From: Siphonodentalium dalli
Taxonomy: Eukaryota > Mollusca > Scaphopoda > Gadilida > Siphonodentaliidae
Assembly: GCA_032622095.1 (NCBI GenBank)
Contig: CP136069.1
Coordinates: 51,136,760 to 51,200,759, forward strand
Direction: 5' to 3'
Length of the DNA: 64,000 bases
Shown here: one piece after another, positions 21,421 through 30,639 of the stretch
How positions within the stretch are numbered: position 1 is the first letter of the stretch
Layout: each line of letters opens with the position of its first letter
Notes under the pieces: generated by a model
Told to the model about the DNA's origin: nothing
Database searches by the model: none
What the model saw: the letters and a program-made list of their open reading frames with translations, nothing else
Program-made: the position numbers and the translations under genes

Positions 21421-22207
21421 TTCAAACGTCGCATTTTAGACGCATTTAATACAATTGTGGGTCTGGTATTAGATTCGAGTCGACAAAAATCCGTCGTTTG
21501 GAACGGGCCTAACTACAAAATATAGTTGTATTCGCTTCGTCTGCCATCACAGTCAACAATTACGACCCGTCACAAAACAAATCAAGAACATCTCAAAACA
21601 ATTAATACTAAGATTATGACTCTTCATTGTATATTTAAATAAGTTAACAAACTATCTGAATTTATCAATTTCTACGACAATAGTGTTGTTGAAAATATGC
21701 CTAAAATTAATGTGCCTTAAAGGGGTACTGTACGCCATTTTCAATAAATTCCCGGTGATAACAACGATCTATTATCGATACTATATAGAAATATAAGTAA
21801 TTTGAGTCGAAGATGTATTCTGTAAACGCTCAGGTTAATAGGCTATCTTAAAATTTAATAATTTAAAAGTTAATAATTTAATATAAATTGATTTTATGGC
21901 TCCAGCCATAAAATGGCGTCTCTTAAAATTCGAATTTCCGTGTACAAAACGTAATCAAATTATAATTGAGGGATACTGGATTAGTAAAACAATTGCACAC
22001 ACGATCGTTTGAAACATTATGCTTATACGTGGAGAAAACCCAAGCCACTCATTGACTAGTGACGATACACTAACTTAAATGAGTATATGGGACTACTAAG
22101 CATATAATATAATGTTTATTTGATTCATTTGGTTATATTTACATACCCCTAATATCTCTTCCGATTTCCCCATAGCGTTACGGTAGACACGCCCCCTTAT
22201 TCAATAC

Positions 22208-22268
22208 GTTCATAAACCTATGAACGTAACGTGACGTCACTTCCAATGTCGTTCATAGGTTTATGAAC
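22208..22268. repeat. Nested palindrome
   Basis: The 18-bp sequence gttcataaacctatgaac (22208-22225) is itself palindromic, and its complement gttcataggtttatgaac follows at 22251-22268, with cgtgacgtcac between them. It can form either one larger or two small hairpins. Confidence 0.8.
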
Positions 22269-22499
22269 ACATTGGTCCCGGAAATCACCGGGGATTGTCG
22301 GACATTACCGACTGCTTGAGTATCTAGTCAGCCAATACGCCAAGGATTTGATAGCAAACAATATGTAATCGAGGTTCGAAAGATCACGATTGGATGGCAA
22401 GTGGCATCTAATCGCGAGCACGGTGGCACGAGATGTTCGATTGACTATCATAATGTTGGTTATCATATAATCCCATATCCCATAATATGTCAAATATAG

Positions 22500-22625
22500 C
22501 GAATTATCGAAATATGAAATACAACGAAAAAGCGAAATATGAAAATACAGCGAAATAGTACGAAAAATCGAAATAGGAAAATACAACGAAATAGCGAAAT
22601 AGGGCGAAATATAAAGCGAAATATA
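22500..22625 (-). repeat. Degenerate 'cgaaata' tandem block
   Basis: Irregular repeats of cgaaatagcgaaata and aaatacaacgaaa. They produce phenylalanine-, tyrosine- and serine-rich open frames on the complement that are not genes. Confidence 0.7.
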
Positions 22626-22747
22626 GAAATTGGAAATTATTTTTATAAACGAAATAACGGAGATATTTGAAAAAGTGTTTTTGACGAAATAACGGACATA
22701 TTTGGAGAAGTGTTTTAAAGAGCGTAAGTATATAAATATAAATAATA

Positions 22748-22885
22748 AACGGCGGATTCAACGTGGTCATGGGTTTTGACCGCGATAAAAAATCAGCAAA
22801 CTTCGCATGAACCCCTTCGGGGTTCATGCAGTTTGCTGAATTTTTCTCGCGGTCAAAATCCCATGACCACATTGTAACCGCCGTT
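22748..22885. repeat. 138-bp hairpin palindrome
   Basis: aacggcgg...gtggtcatgggttttgaccgcg pairs with cgcggtcaaaatcccatgaccac...ccgccgtt. The centre is gcatgaaccccttcggggtt, then catgc. Stem pairing is strong with few bulges. Its GC content is above the surrounding element. It lies in the right half of the Kolobok-like element. Confidence 0.85.
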
Positions 22886-23231
22886 CATTTCTTATGAAAA
22901 CTGTACAAAAATTACTCGACAACGACAATTTGTATTTTTGCATTCCGGTAAATTTGCCATCCGTAACAATACTTCGTACTCAACAGACTTTCAAAAAATG
23001 GAAAAGTTGTTACCTTATTCTCCGACTCGGGGATTATAGAAACCAACAACAACATCTTGGGTACAGTACCCCTTTAAAGTCAAGTCAGCAGAAGAAATTT
23101 CGCGTATATACGTCTAAAGTTTCTAGACTGACAAGGGTAAACTTAATTTTTGTGGCTTAGTTTGAATTATTTTTCTACATATATACATAAACACTCATCT
23201 TCAAAATAAGCATGAACCACCATGTGTTGCT

Positions 23232-23487
23232 TTAACATTTTCTATACTACATGGATTCTCCCATTCAGTTGTAAACTATACATGGAATGGTCTATTGTCC
23301 ATTTTGATTGATTTTCGGGAAATACAGACAGACGGCAGATAAATGATAAAATTGCAGGATTCCTATTCATTGGTGGGAAATGTTCAGATACTAAGTGCAA
23401 CAAAACTTGATCGTTTGTTGAACTTATTATCTGAACATTTCCTAAGGAAATTACTCGTCAATGAGTATTTAGTACAGAAAGTGTTAA
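23232..23487 (+). mobile_element. P5 family MITE (copy c, full length)
   Basis: TTAA at 23232-23235 and 23484-23487 flanks 248 bp. The ends are CATTTTCTATACTACATGGA and, inverted, CACTTTCTGTACTAAATACT. The interior carries ggattctcccattcagttgt, cagacagacggcagataaat, cgtttgttgaacttattatc and tgaacatttcctaaggaaat. Confidence 0.75.
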
Positions 23488-23884
23488 TGCGAAAAACTAT
23501 ACGGGCATGGCGCTGTATAAACACCGAGGATGGCCTTTTTGATCGATATGAGCTGTCTTGCTGGCGGCTCCATTGTGAATTAGCTCCCATATTCCTCATA
23601 TTTAATTCATAAATGTCGGCATTTGATATAATAATCAAAGTTCTTCAGACTCTCGTTCAAATAACATTAGGGATTCATTGGACTGGTTATTGAATGAACT
23701 AAAGCGTCGATAAGCAGTGCGAGCCGAAGGGACTGGTACTTAGCTATAAAGCCATATACTGGAGGGGTCATGGAGGTGTCATGGAGGGGTCATGGAGGGG
23801 TCATGGAGGGGTCATGCCCCTCTTTTGATACGCGCGATTCAGGCCATTTTCAGGCGGTATAATGCGGGATTCATACTCCGTCTG
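23488..23884 (+). other. Unassigned sequence with an 11-bp tandem repeat
   Basis: At about 23760-23817 the unit catggaggggt is repeated five times. Otherwise nothing is recognised. Confidence 0.6.
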
Positions 23885-24284
23885 TTAACCCTTTACCCAA
23901 CAGAAGGGCCCTGTGCCAATGCATTCTCTTATATATGCGAGTCGACCATAGGTAGCCTCGCATATATAAGAGAATGCATTGGCTTAACACATTAAAAATT
24001 ATAAAATTGTTAAAGAATGTAAGAAAAAATGGTAAAAAGTGTTAAAAAAAGATTTTTTTTAGGCCAATGCATTCTCTTATATATGCGAGGCGACCTATGG
24101 TCGACTCGCATATATAAGAGAATGCATTGGCACAGGGCATAACTGTAACCATCACAATGTGGTCAAGGAGCCGGTTCCAATGATATCCATATTTGTATGG
24201 TTCTATTGAGACAGACCGAAGATATTTTAGGCTGTTGAAGCTTTATTTGGCCGGTTTTGACCGGTTTGTTGGGTAAAGGGTTAA
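23885..24284. mobile_element. P1 family MITE with double-hairpin cassette (copy a)
   Basis: TTAA at 23885-23888 and 24281-24284 flanks 392 bp with ends CCCTTTACCCAACA. The cassette hairpins are 23916-23982 and 24064-24130, in inverted orientation, separated by an A-rich 81-bp spacer. The right flank (ataactgtaaccatcacaat ... tggccggttttgaccggttt) has no counterpart on the left, so the element is asymmetric outside the cassette. TTAA and CCCTTT ends imply piggyBac-type mobilisation. It is nearly identical to the copies at 33146 and 63349. One hairpin base differs (ggtagcc for ggtcgcc). Confidence 0.85.
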
Positions 24285-24719
24285 GTTGTACTCGATATTC
24301 ATACTCCCTCTGTTAATTTGTACTCTGGATTCATATGAGTAGCTTTAAAGACATATTATGAACTTGTTCGGATGCGCGAAACTGATAAGTTGGTACTCAT
24401 GCATGTGCTATGTCAACTGTGGGAATGTACCATTCTACTAACATCGCCGAAAATCTCAAAGAAATCCACCATACCACTCCATAGATGGCATCGTCTGAAC
24501 TACGCATAACTGTTAATATTTACATCTCGATTCGGGACGCAACAATCGGCGATAAACTAACGGAAATGATTTCGCCATCGAGAGTCATCGCATTTAATGA
24601 ATATTTTAGAATGACGGCGTGTGTGCTGTAAACTTTGGTTAATATTCGTAATAATAACTACTTTGAGCAAGATTATTCTCCATTTCTAATTGATCACCCT
24701 ACCGGAGTGTTTCACATCA
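24285..24719. other. Unassigned sequence
   Basis: Nothing recognised. Confidence 0.4.
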
Positions 24720-24913
24720 CTTTAACATGTTCTATACTAAATGGATTCTTCTATTCAGTAAAAAAGTATACATTGAACGAAGGAATGATCTATTATCCAT
24801 TTTGAGGGATTTCCATGAAATAAAAGCACTATACTAAAAACTAATTGACGAGTAGTTCATTTAGGAAATGTTCAGATAATAGTGCAACAAATCGTTTGTT
24901 GCACTTAGTTCCC
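24720..24913. repeat. P5 family fragment, rearranged (copy d)
   Basis: It starts tttaacatgttctatactaa, then atggattcttctattcag. After about 110 bp it switches to the opposite orientation: tgacgagtagttcatttagg, then aaatgttcagataatagtgc. The two halves of the family have been joined by an internal inversion. Confidence 0.55.
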
Positions 24914-25031
24914 AATAGCAAATAATGCGATGTTGCAGCTTTTCAAATATATGAGTAGGCTTTCAGACTTTTGCTAATAAAATATGCAGGTATACTGTTT
25001 GATTCATTTTCTGAAATTCTGAATCGGTAAA

Positions 25032-25226
25032 ATGTACATTATCCAATACCTGGATGCAAGTTTAGCATCATATACTATACAAGTTAATGAACACGACAAA
25101 CTCACTTCAAAGAATGAGAAACAGATAGCGAGTGATTTAAAATCAAGGCATATCGAACAATTTATGCGCGATATGTATGATGACGAAAATCATTGTGTGA
25201 TAGTCACCGTTGGAAGTATAAGGTAG
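25032..25226 (+). CDS. Hypothetical 64-codon open frame, possible first exon or chance
   Basis: The ATG at 25032 opens a 64-residue frame in a stretch free of recognised repeats. The product is hydrophilic in its second half (NEHDKLTSKNEKQIASDLKS, then a tail containing DMYDDENHCV). An in-frame TGA lies four codons upstream of the ATG. Near the end, agtataaggtagctgtg could serve as a splice donor (AAG|GTAGCT) just before the stop. No domain or signal peptide is recognised. Evidence is limited to composition and length, so it could easily be chance. Confidence 0.18.
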   Translation: MYIIQYLDASLASYTIQVNEHDKLTSKNEKQIASDLKSRHIEQFMRDMYDDENHCVIVTVGSIR

Positions 25227-25329
25227 CTGTGAAGCAACCGAGCGCTTGCTATTCTGGTCTGCATCTTACTTGTATGAATATTGATATTGTATAATTATGT
25301 ATGGTCACTGATTCAAGTGGTGGTATGGG

Positions 25330-25450
25330 GGCAGATTTATGATTACAGGCACACAATTCTCGTCGTGACCAGAGAGATAAGAGACCCAGCCATAAATCAC
25401 CCACACAGAATTGCAGCCTGTTCTCGTGAAAATAAGTTAAAGATTCACGC
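25330..25450 (+). repeat. Diverged relative of the 540-bp tandem unit
   Basis: cgtgaccagagagataagag, then acccagccataaatcaccca, matches the core of the units starting at 25651, 26196 and 26727. The remainder has diverged. Confidence 0.5.
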
Positions 25451-25485
25451 TCTTTAAAATTTATTTTCACTGCGACCCCCGTCAT

Positions 25486-25640
25486 TCAACGGAATAACGG
25501 ATATATAAGCTGACTATGTGCTTATTTCAGAATCAATTATGTCCAATGTGAACCTATGTGAATATTTAAGTTCAATATGAACCTATGTGAACATTTACGT
25601 CCAATTTGAACCTGTATTTACATGAGGATATGTTGCCGTA
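25486..25640 (+). repeat. Dispersed repeat 'cttatttcagaatcaa...gtgaac'
   Basis: It contains aacggaataacgg, tgtgcttatttcagaatcaa, tgtccaatgtgaacctatgt and three close variants of 'gtccaatatgaacctatgtg'. Related blocks lie at 29125-29290 (same orientation) and 44100-44345 (mainly the complement). No ends have been defined. Confidence 0.55.
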
Positions 25641-25650
25641 TATATAGAAG

Positions 25651-26918
25651 CGCGCATTCTCTCGAGATCAGAGAGATAAGCTATCCATCCATAAATCACC
25701 CATTCATACATGATGAGGAAACGAACCCCATCTGATGATGAGTAAGCTATATCCCGGGGAAGTGTTCGGGATATCGATCTCGTGAAGTCCCTCTAGAGTG
25801 CGATCGATAACTCAATCAAAATTACATTCATTCAATAGCAAACATAAATCATGAACGCTCTTTATGGTTTCGCGAAGAAGTCCCGGCCCCGACCTTTCTA
25901 CACGTGGAGTGTATGATTTGAATAACAATTTCTATATGGAAGTATTTGTTGAACTAACGGAACCGGAGACCCAGTGACGCCGGAAGCAACTGATGGAAAT
26001 GGGGTTAAACTTCCAGAAAATGGCACGTTTTCGGTCAAAATTGGGGTGATCATAACACATTTTAAAACACTTTCCATGTCCAAGGTCATATTAGGCTTCT
26101 TGAATGTATATATTTGTGTCTTAGGACAATACAACACAATGATGTTTTAGTTGATATCTATAACGTATTTCTTTTTTCAGTGCACACCGTACGGGCGCGC
26201 ATTCTCGTGATCAGAGACATAAGCGACCCGTCCATAAATCACTAACTCAGACATGATGAGGAAACGAACCCCATCATCTGAGGATGAGTAAACCATATCC
26301 CGGGGACGTGTTCGGGATATCGATCTCGTGAATTGCCTCTAGAGTGATATGTAACTCAATCAAAATTACACTCATTCAATTGCAAACATAAATCATGAAC
26401 GCTCTTTATGGTTTCGCGAAGAAGTCCCGGCCCCGACCTTTCTACACGTGGAGTGTATGGTTTGAATAATATGGAAGTATTTATCGAACAAACGGAATCG
26501 GAGTCCTAGTGACGCCGGAAGCAACTGATGGAAAGGGGGTTCAACTTCCAGAAAATGGCACGTTTTCGGTCAAAATTGTGGTGATCATAACACATTTTAA
26601 AGCACTTTCCATGTCCAAGGTCATATTAAGCTTCTTGAATGGATATAATTGTGTCTTAGGACAATACAACAATGCTATTTTAACCGATATCTAAGGTATT
26701 TATTTTTTCAGTGCACGCTGTTGGAGCGCGCATTCTCTCGTGATCAGAGACATAAGCGACCCGTCCATAAATCACTCACTCAGACATGATGAGGAAACGA
26801 ACCCCATCATCTGAGGATGAGTAAACCATATCCCGGGGACGTGTTCGGGATATCGATCTCGTGAATTGCCTCTAGAGTGATATGTAACTCAATCAAAATT
26901 ACACTCATTCAATTGTAC
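25651..26918 (+). repeat. Large tandem repeat, units of about 545, 531 and 192+ bp
   Basis: Units start with cgcgcattct at 25651, 26196 and 26727. Each runs through gatgaggaaacgaaccccat, atcccggggacgtgttcggg, 'tcgcgaagaagtcccggccc' and 'gtgacgccggaagcaactga', ending ttttttcagtgcac. The third unit stops at about 26918, after cactcattcaattg. The two full units are highly similar, so the duplication is fairly recent. The unit is GC-richer than its surroundings, but neither strand has a shared long open frame. Confidence 0.8.
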
Positions 26919-27020
26919 ACTCCGCCGTGCCCTTTTATTGTCCGTAATAACTCAGTTTATAGTTCCCCGTTGGTCGGCATTTCATTCACGGGGATAAGTT
27001 GTTACTTTGTTGGAAAGAAG

Positions 27021-27277
27021 TCGGCCCTTCCACGACGGGAGCTGTGAAGCATTAACTATATTGTTTTAGTGTATGCTCTTATATATGCGAGTCTCCCATA
27101 GGGAGCCTCGCATATGTACGATAATGCACAGTCTTACACGATCAACGTAAATATTGTTAGGCCAATGTATTCTCTTATATATATGCGAGGCTCCCTATGG
27201 AAGTCTCGCATATTTGAGAGAAAGCATTGGCACAGGGTTTTCGCAAAATTTCAGTAAGCTCCATTCGTGGGAGTCGG
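27021..27277 (+). mobile_element. P3 family MITE, degenerate
   Basis: The left part (cggcccttccacgacgggag, then ctgtgaagcattaac) resembles the P3 end at 48255. Hairpins lie at about 27069-27130 (degenerate) and 27162-27230. The right part gcacagggttttcgcaaaat, then ttcagtaagctccattcgtg, matches the P3 right end but loses the terminal TTAA. The hairpin centre uses the P3 variant 'gtctcccatagggagcc' instead of 'gtcgaccataggtcgcc'. Confidence 0.6.
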
Positions 27278-27619
27278 ATAAGGACTACACGTACTCAAAT
27301 TATGGAACAGGAAGAAGTAGCATGCCTCGAAAACTGGCAACACAAGATTATTTACTGCAAAAATCACAGCAAAAGTCACTTCTTAATGATACATAATACG
27401 AATTAACGCCCCCAAATTACTATTTCTTTGGCTTCAGTAAGCTCCATTCGTGGGAGTCGGATAAGGACTACACGTACTCCAATTATGGAACAGGAAGTAG
27501 CAGCATGCCTCGAAAACTGGCAACACAAGATTATTTACTGCAAAAGTCACTGCAAAAGTCACTTCTTAATGATACATAATACGAATTAACGCCCCCAAAT
27601 TACTATTTCTTTGGCTTCA
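27251..27619 (+). repeat. Tandem duplication of 183 bp containing a K1 fragment
   Basis: tcagtaagctccattcgtgg starts at 27251 and again at 27434. Each copy ends 'aatgatacataatacgaatt', then 'aacgcccccaaattactatt', then tctttggcttcag. That last part is the 5' end region of the K1 MITE family. The copies differ by only a few bases and small indels, so the duplication is recent and came after the P3 and K1 pieces had become joined. Confidence 0.8.
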
Positions 27620-27735
27620 GGGGTAACTCTAACTCTAACCATAACCCTAGCCCTAACCCTGGCCCTAACCCTATCCCTAACCCTAGCCCTAACCATAACC
27701 GTGACCCTGACCCTAACCATAACCCTAACACTTAT
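27620..27735 (+). repeat. Degenerate interstitial telomere-like repeat
   Basis: About 110 bp of ccctaaccctagccctaacc-type sequence, best described as a 12-bp unit CCCTAACCCTNN with variants (ccataa, ccgtga, cctgac). CCCTAA is the C-strand of the TTAGGG repeat used at most animal chromosome ends. It is short and degenerate, so it is an internal relic and does not mark a chromosome end. The open frame rich in Thr-Leu is its translation. Confidence 0.75.
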
Positions 27736-28769
27736 GGAGCATGGATGGGGTTCGTGGTTTCGTGTATTCTTACATGAAGGATATACCGAAAATCACAGTT
27801 GCCTGAGCTTTGTCAGTTATAACTTCTCTCCACCTGTTGGGTATTTTGGAGGGATAATATTGATAGAACAATACGCTGTTAGAGGTCACAGGTAGTGCGA
27901 GTTTATTAAGAACACCATTGACCAACATCTATATTTTGTTTACCTAACTGCATTCAATAATCAGTCAATTCCTTCGCTCGAAGTGAACCTTAATTCCCGA
28001 AGACCGAAGTTCGCGATACGAATGGAACCGTGTCAGCTGGGGTGACTGGTAAGTGGGTGAGTAGTGGACTATCGGTGCGAAATAATGAAACAATTCATAA
28101 AGGAAACATCTACTTAGAAAGTACTGAAGTGGATCAAATTGGGTGGGAGTGGCCATATGGGAATATACAGGTGCGGATAGTGATCTCTGGTAGAATACGT
28201 GGAATGGCCCGAATTTCAGGTTAATTAGTTGGCTAGTGATAATTGAGAGTTTAGGAAGTCAATAATATGTCCGTATATCTCAATGTGGTCTACGTTAATG
28301 AATGGGCAGGTTAGTTTGAGATCAGATTATCTTAATTTGTAGATAAGGCTGACGGCCGATTATTCGATGTTGGCACAATAATGCAATATATATGATATCG
28401 ACTCGTGATACCAGTAATCAGTTACGCACATGGGTTTTGAATGGTGACGACCATGCAAAACGACCAAACCATAACGTAGGGTAAGAGCCAAGCCCAAAAA
28501 CAATGGCACATGGCGCCTAGGTTAATGATTATGAACCGCTATAAACCCTTATACGCATGATAATTCTTTGAACATCATGCAGTATTATGTTATTACAAGA
28601 AATTTCATTACTATTCAGTGATTTTCGAGCCCATTTATATTTTGAACTTTATTGCTTGGAGAAAACTAGGACCTGTTCGGACTAAAACGGCGGGATTTGG
28701 TTCCACTTTTCTCAAAGTCTAAAACAATAATTGTATGTGGGTAAATGTCAACAAGGAAATCAATTTTCT
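27736..28769. other. Unassigned sequence
   Basis: No gene or repeat family was recognised. A donor-like ggtgactggtaagtggg at 28040 has no matching acceptor-bounded open exon. Confidence 0.4.
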
Positions 28770-28856
28770 CTGAGTTGGAAATTCTGTCTGGGGAAATTTT
28801 GAGATTACCTCCACCCTCTCACCCCAGATAACGATCACGCAGCCACGTCTCAGGTT
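28770..28856 (-). repeat. Short fragment of the GGGACGTGGC-headed repeat
   Basis: In minus orientation it reads gagacgtggctgcgtgatcg, then ttatctggggtgagagggtg, then gaggtaat, and ends in atttccaactcag, matching the motif order of the 17085-17300 copy. Confidence 0.4.
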
Positions 28857-28861
28857 CAATA

Positions 28862-29076
28862 TACAGTAATGCTCTAAATAATCTACTTCTTAACCATAGA
28901 ATAATTATGGGTAACTTTTCAGGATTTAGTCGGAAATATGGCTTGTTGTCATTCATCGGAAAGCTCTCGGCGAGAGCTTTCCGATGAATGGCAACAAGCC
29001 ATATTTCCGACTAAATCCTGAAAAATTACCCATAATTCTGCTCTGGTTAAGAAGTCGATTATTCAGAGCATTACAT
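28862..29076. mobile_element. Palindromic Tc1/mariner-like MITE (copy 2)
   Basis: TA then CAGTAATGCTCTAAATAATC opens it, and the inverted arm closes with cgattattcagagcattaca. The centre is agctctcggcgagagct. The arms are about 100 bp and nearly identical to copies 1 and 3. The last bases at the right (acatcaaa instead of actgta) have diverged, so the TA there is lost. Confidence 0.75.
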
Positions 29077-29124
29077 CAAAATGAAATAAGTCCAATATGA
29101 CACTATTTGGGCAATAGGTTCTAT

Positions 29125-29290
29125 GCAAGCCTTTTTACCGAGGTAATGATTTCACTGTGGCCCACACCATACAACGGGATAACGTGTATACATTCACTGT
29201 GGGCTTATTTCAGAATCAAATAAGTCCAATATGAACCAAAATGTGAATATTTAGGTTCAATTGTGAAATTATATGAGCGAGAATACGTTA
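29125..29290 (+). repeat. Dispersed repeat copy related to 25486-25640
   Basis: aacgggataacgtgtataca, then ttcactgtgggcttatttca, then gaatcaaataagtccaatat and gaaccaaaatgtgaatattt follow the same order as the copy at 25486. Confidence 0.5.
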
Positions 29291-30254
29291 CTTTATTCAG
29301 CTCGCATTACGTAGTGTACATTATCAGTAAAGTTTCAACTATCAACACACAGCAGGCACGAACGATCTTCACAAATTGGCGAACAGGTCACGAACCTGAT
29401 ATCTAAATTATCTCCTTTTGAATGGATAGCGTGCAACAGAGGTCACTATCAAGTAGCCATCGAGTAGCAAATTTTCTGCGTAACGAGGCACGTGATTGGC
29501 TTAACTACTATTCAACAACCACTCATTAATCAGGTGAATAAACTGAATAATGAGCCCCACGTCCAAACGCATTATTAACTGTAAGAAAAACATTTTTGTT
29601 TGGTCAACGCAAGACTGCAAACCGCTAATTATAAAACCAATATGGAATCGGAAACGGACTAATGCTTCCAATCGATTAGGTTTCTCGGATCGAATGTCTC
29701 GCGATCATTATCACATTCCTAGGAGTCAGCCTAACCAATTTGCTCTGCAAGAGTACAGAAATTGCACGTTCAGAAAACAGATATCGCGAACGTTCGTGTC
29801 TTATATAATTGACGTAGTTTCCCTACAAAACATATATATCTAATGATCTAAGACGGTAGTGACATTCCGTGTCGTAAACAATTGCGTCGTGATTTACTTG
29901 CATTACTTTGGGCCTCAATGGCAATGAAGTTGAAACATATCAGATTAATAAATACGTGTGTCCTTCGTGTGGAAAATGCAGAAAGCCATAGAATCAACTA
30001 ATGTCAAGTTATTAATCATTTGAGATAGAGGATCTCTAACGAGTCGTAATTCTACACTAAATTAAACAACCGAGTGAACTAAATTCGATTCGAGCCGAGC
30101 TTTAGTGGACGAGGTTAATACATATCGTATAGAATTGCGACGAATTTGAGAATCCATGTTTGAGATCACATTTTAGCAAGGAAAAACGATCATGAAACGG
30201 CTGGGTTTAAACAAAATTAATATTGATTTCATTTTCCCAAAACAAAGAGGATAA
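29291..30254. other. Unassigned sequence with a 97-codon open frame
   Basis: The frame at 29550-29843 (plus) is open and basic, but has no motif I recognise. Splice signals are not obvious. The rest shows nothing. Confidence 0.35.
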
Positions 30255-30376
30255 TTGTCGTTTGTTGAACTTATTATCTAAACATTTCCCTCAATAAATA
30301 GGGCTCCTTCTGCACTTTTATTTATCTGTCATCTGCTTTTATCACATTAACATCCCTCCAAATGAATAATGAACCA
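30255..30376 (-). repeat. P5 family fragment (copy e)
   Basis: cgtttgttgaacttattatc, then taaacatttccctcaa, is followed by cttttatttatctgtcatct and tcacattaacatccctccaa. The first part is in family orientation and the second is the complement of the 'agacgacagata' part, so the fragment is rearranged. Confidence 0.5.
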
Positions 30377-30397
30377 CTTCGATGTAGACACCTCTAT

Positions 30398-30545
30398 ACA
30401 TTACTATTTCGTCGGGGGTAAAACATATTTGAATTGAGTCGAGGAACCTACCATCAAAGCTCAGAGTTATCAGATTTCGATTATTGAAATGTTATTTTTC
30501 ACCACCTGGACTATTTGGCGGCCTGGCACAAATTCCGCTGACTTC
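30398..30545 (+). repeat. K1 family fragment
   Basis: cattactatttcgtcggggg, then taaaacatatttgaattgag, then tcgaggaacctaccatcaaa and ttttcaccacctggactatt, matches the left half of K1. It is cut at about 30545, where a P3 right-end fragment follows immediately. Confidence 0.65.
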
Positions 30546-30548
30546 TTC

Positions 30549-30619
30549 CATATATAAGAGAATGCATTGGCACAAGGTTTTCGTAAAATTTCAGGAAGCT
30601 CCAATCAGGAAATAATTAA
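30549..30619 (+). repeat. P3 family right-end fragment
   Basis: It begins inside a hairpin arm (atatataagagaatgcattg) and continues gcacaaggttttcgtaaaat, then ttcaggaagctccaatcagg, ending aaataattaa. The abrupt junction with the K1 fragment on its left marks a deletion or recombination between MITEs. Confidence 0.7.
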
Positions 30620-30639
30620 ATTCCAACTGACACGCAGCA

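Larger units (their letters stand above)
19896..21512. mobile_element. PIF/Harbinger-type non-autonomous transposon, 1.6 kb
   Basis: TAA at 19896-19898 and 21510-21512 flanks 19899-21509. Both ends carry a TIR of more than 40 bp starting GGCCCGTTCCAAACGACGGA and continuing through ttttgtcgactcgaatctaa. A 3-bp TAA duplication with GGCCC-type ends is diagnostic of PIF/Harbinger. An extra inverted part of the same TIR lies at about 21294-21333. The interior contains subterminal 'gacgcatcaccgacg' motifs, a (TA)n run and a 61-bp minisatellite. No transposase or Myb-like frame is visible. Confidence 0.85.
21717..23077. mobile_element. Kolobok-like (TTAA) non-autonomous transposon, 1.35 kb
   Basis: TTAA at 21717-21720 and 23074-23077 flanks ends AGGGGTACTGTACGCC and, inverted, AGGGGTACTGTACCC. 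TTAA duplications with AGGG-type ends are found in Kolobok elements, and piggyBac also uses TTAA, so the class is inferred. The interior holds two strong palindromes, an A-rich 'gaaata' repeat block and the 'gagtcgaagatgtattctgt' subterminal region. Open frames on the minus strand are translations of the gaaata repeats. Confidence 0.75.

Noticed and set aside
22795-22845. GC-rich stem with T-rich flank resembling a bacterial terminator
   Set aside because: The window is eukaryotic, and the stem is part of a 138-bp palindrome inside a DNA transposon.
27611-27895. 94-codon frame with a Thr-Leu repeat
   Set aside because: Its repetitive part is the telomere-like CCCTAA block; the rest has no domain or homology that I can see.
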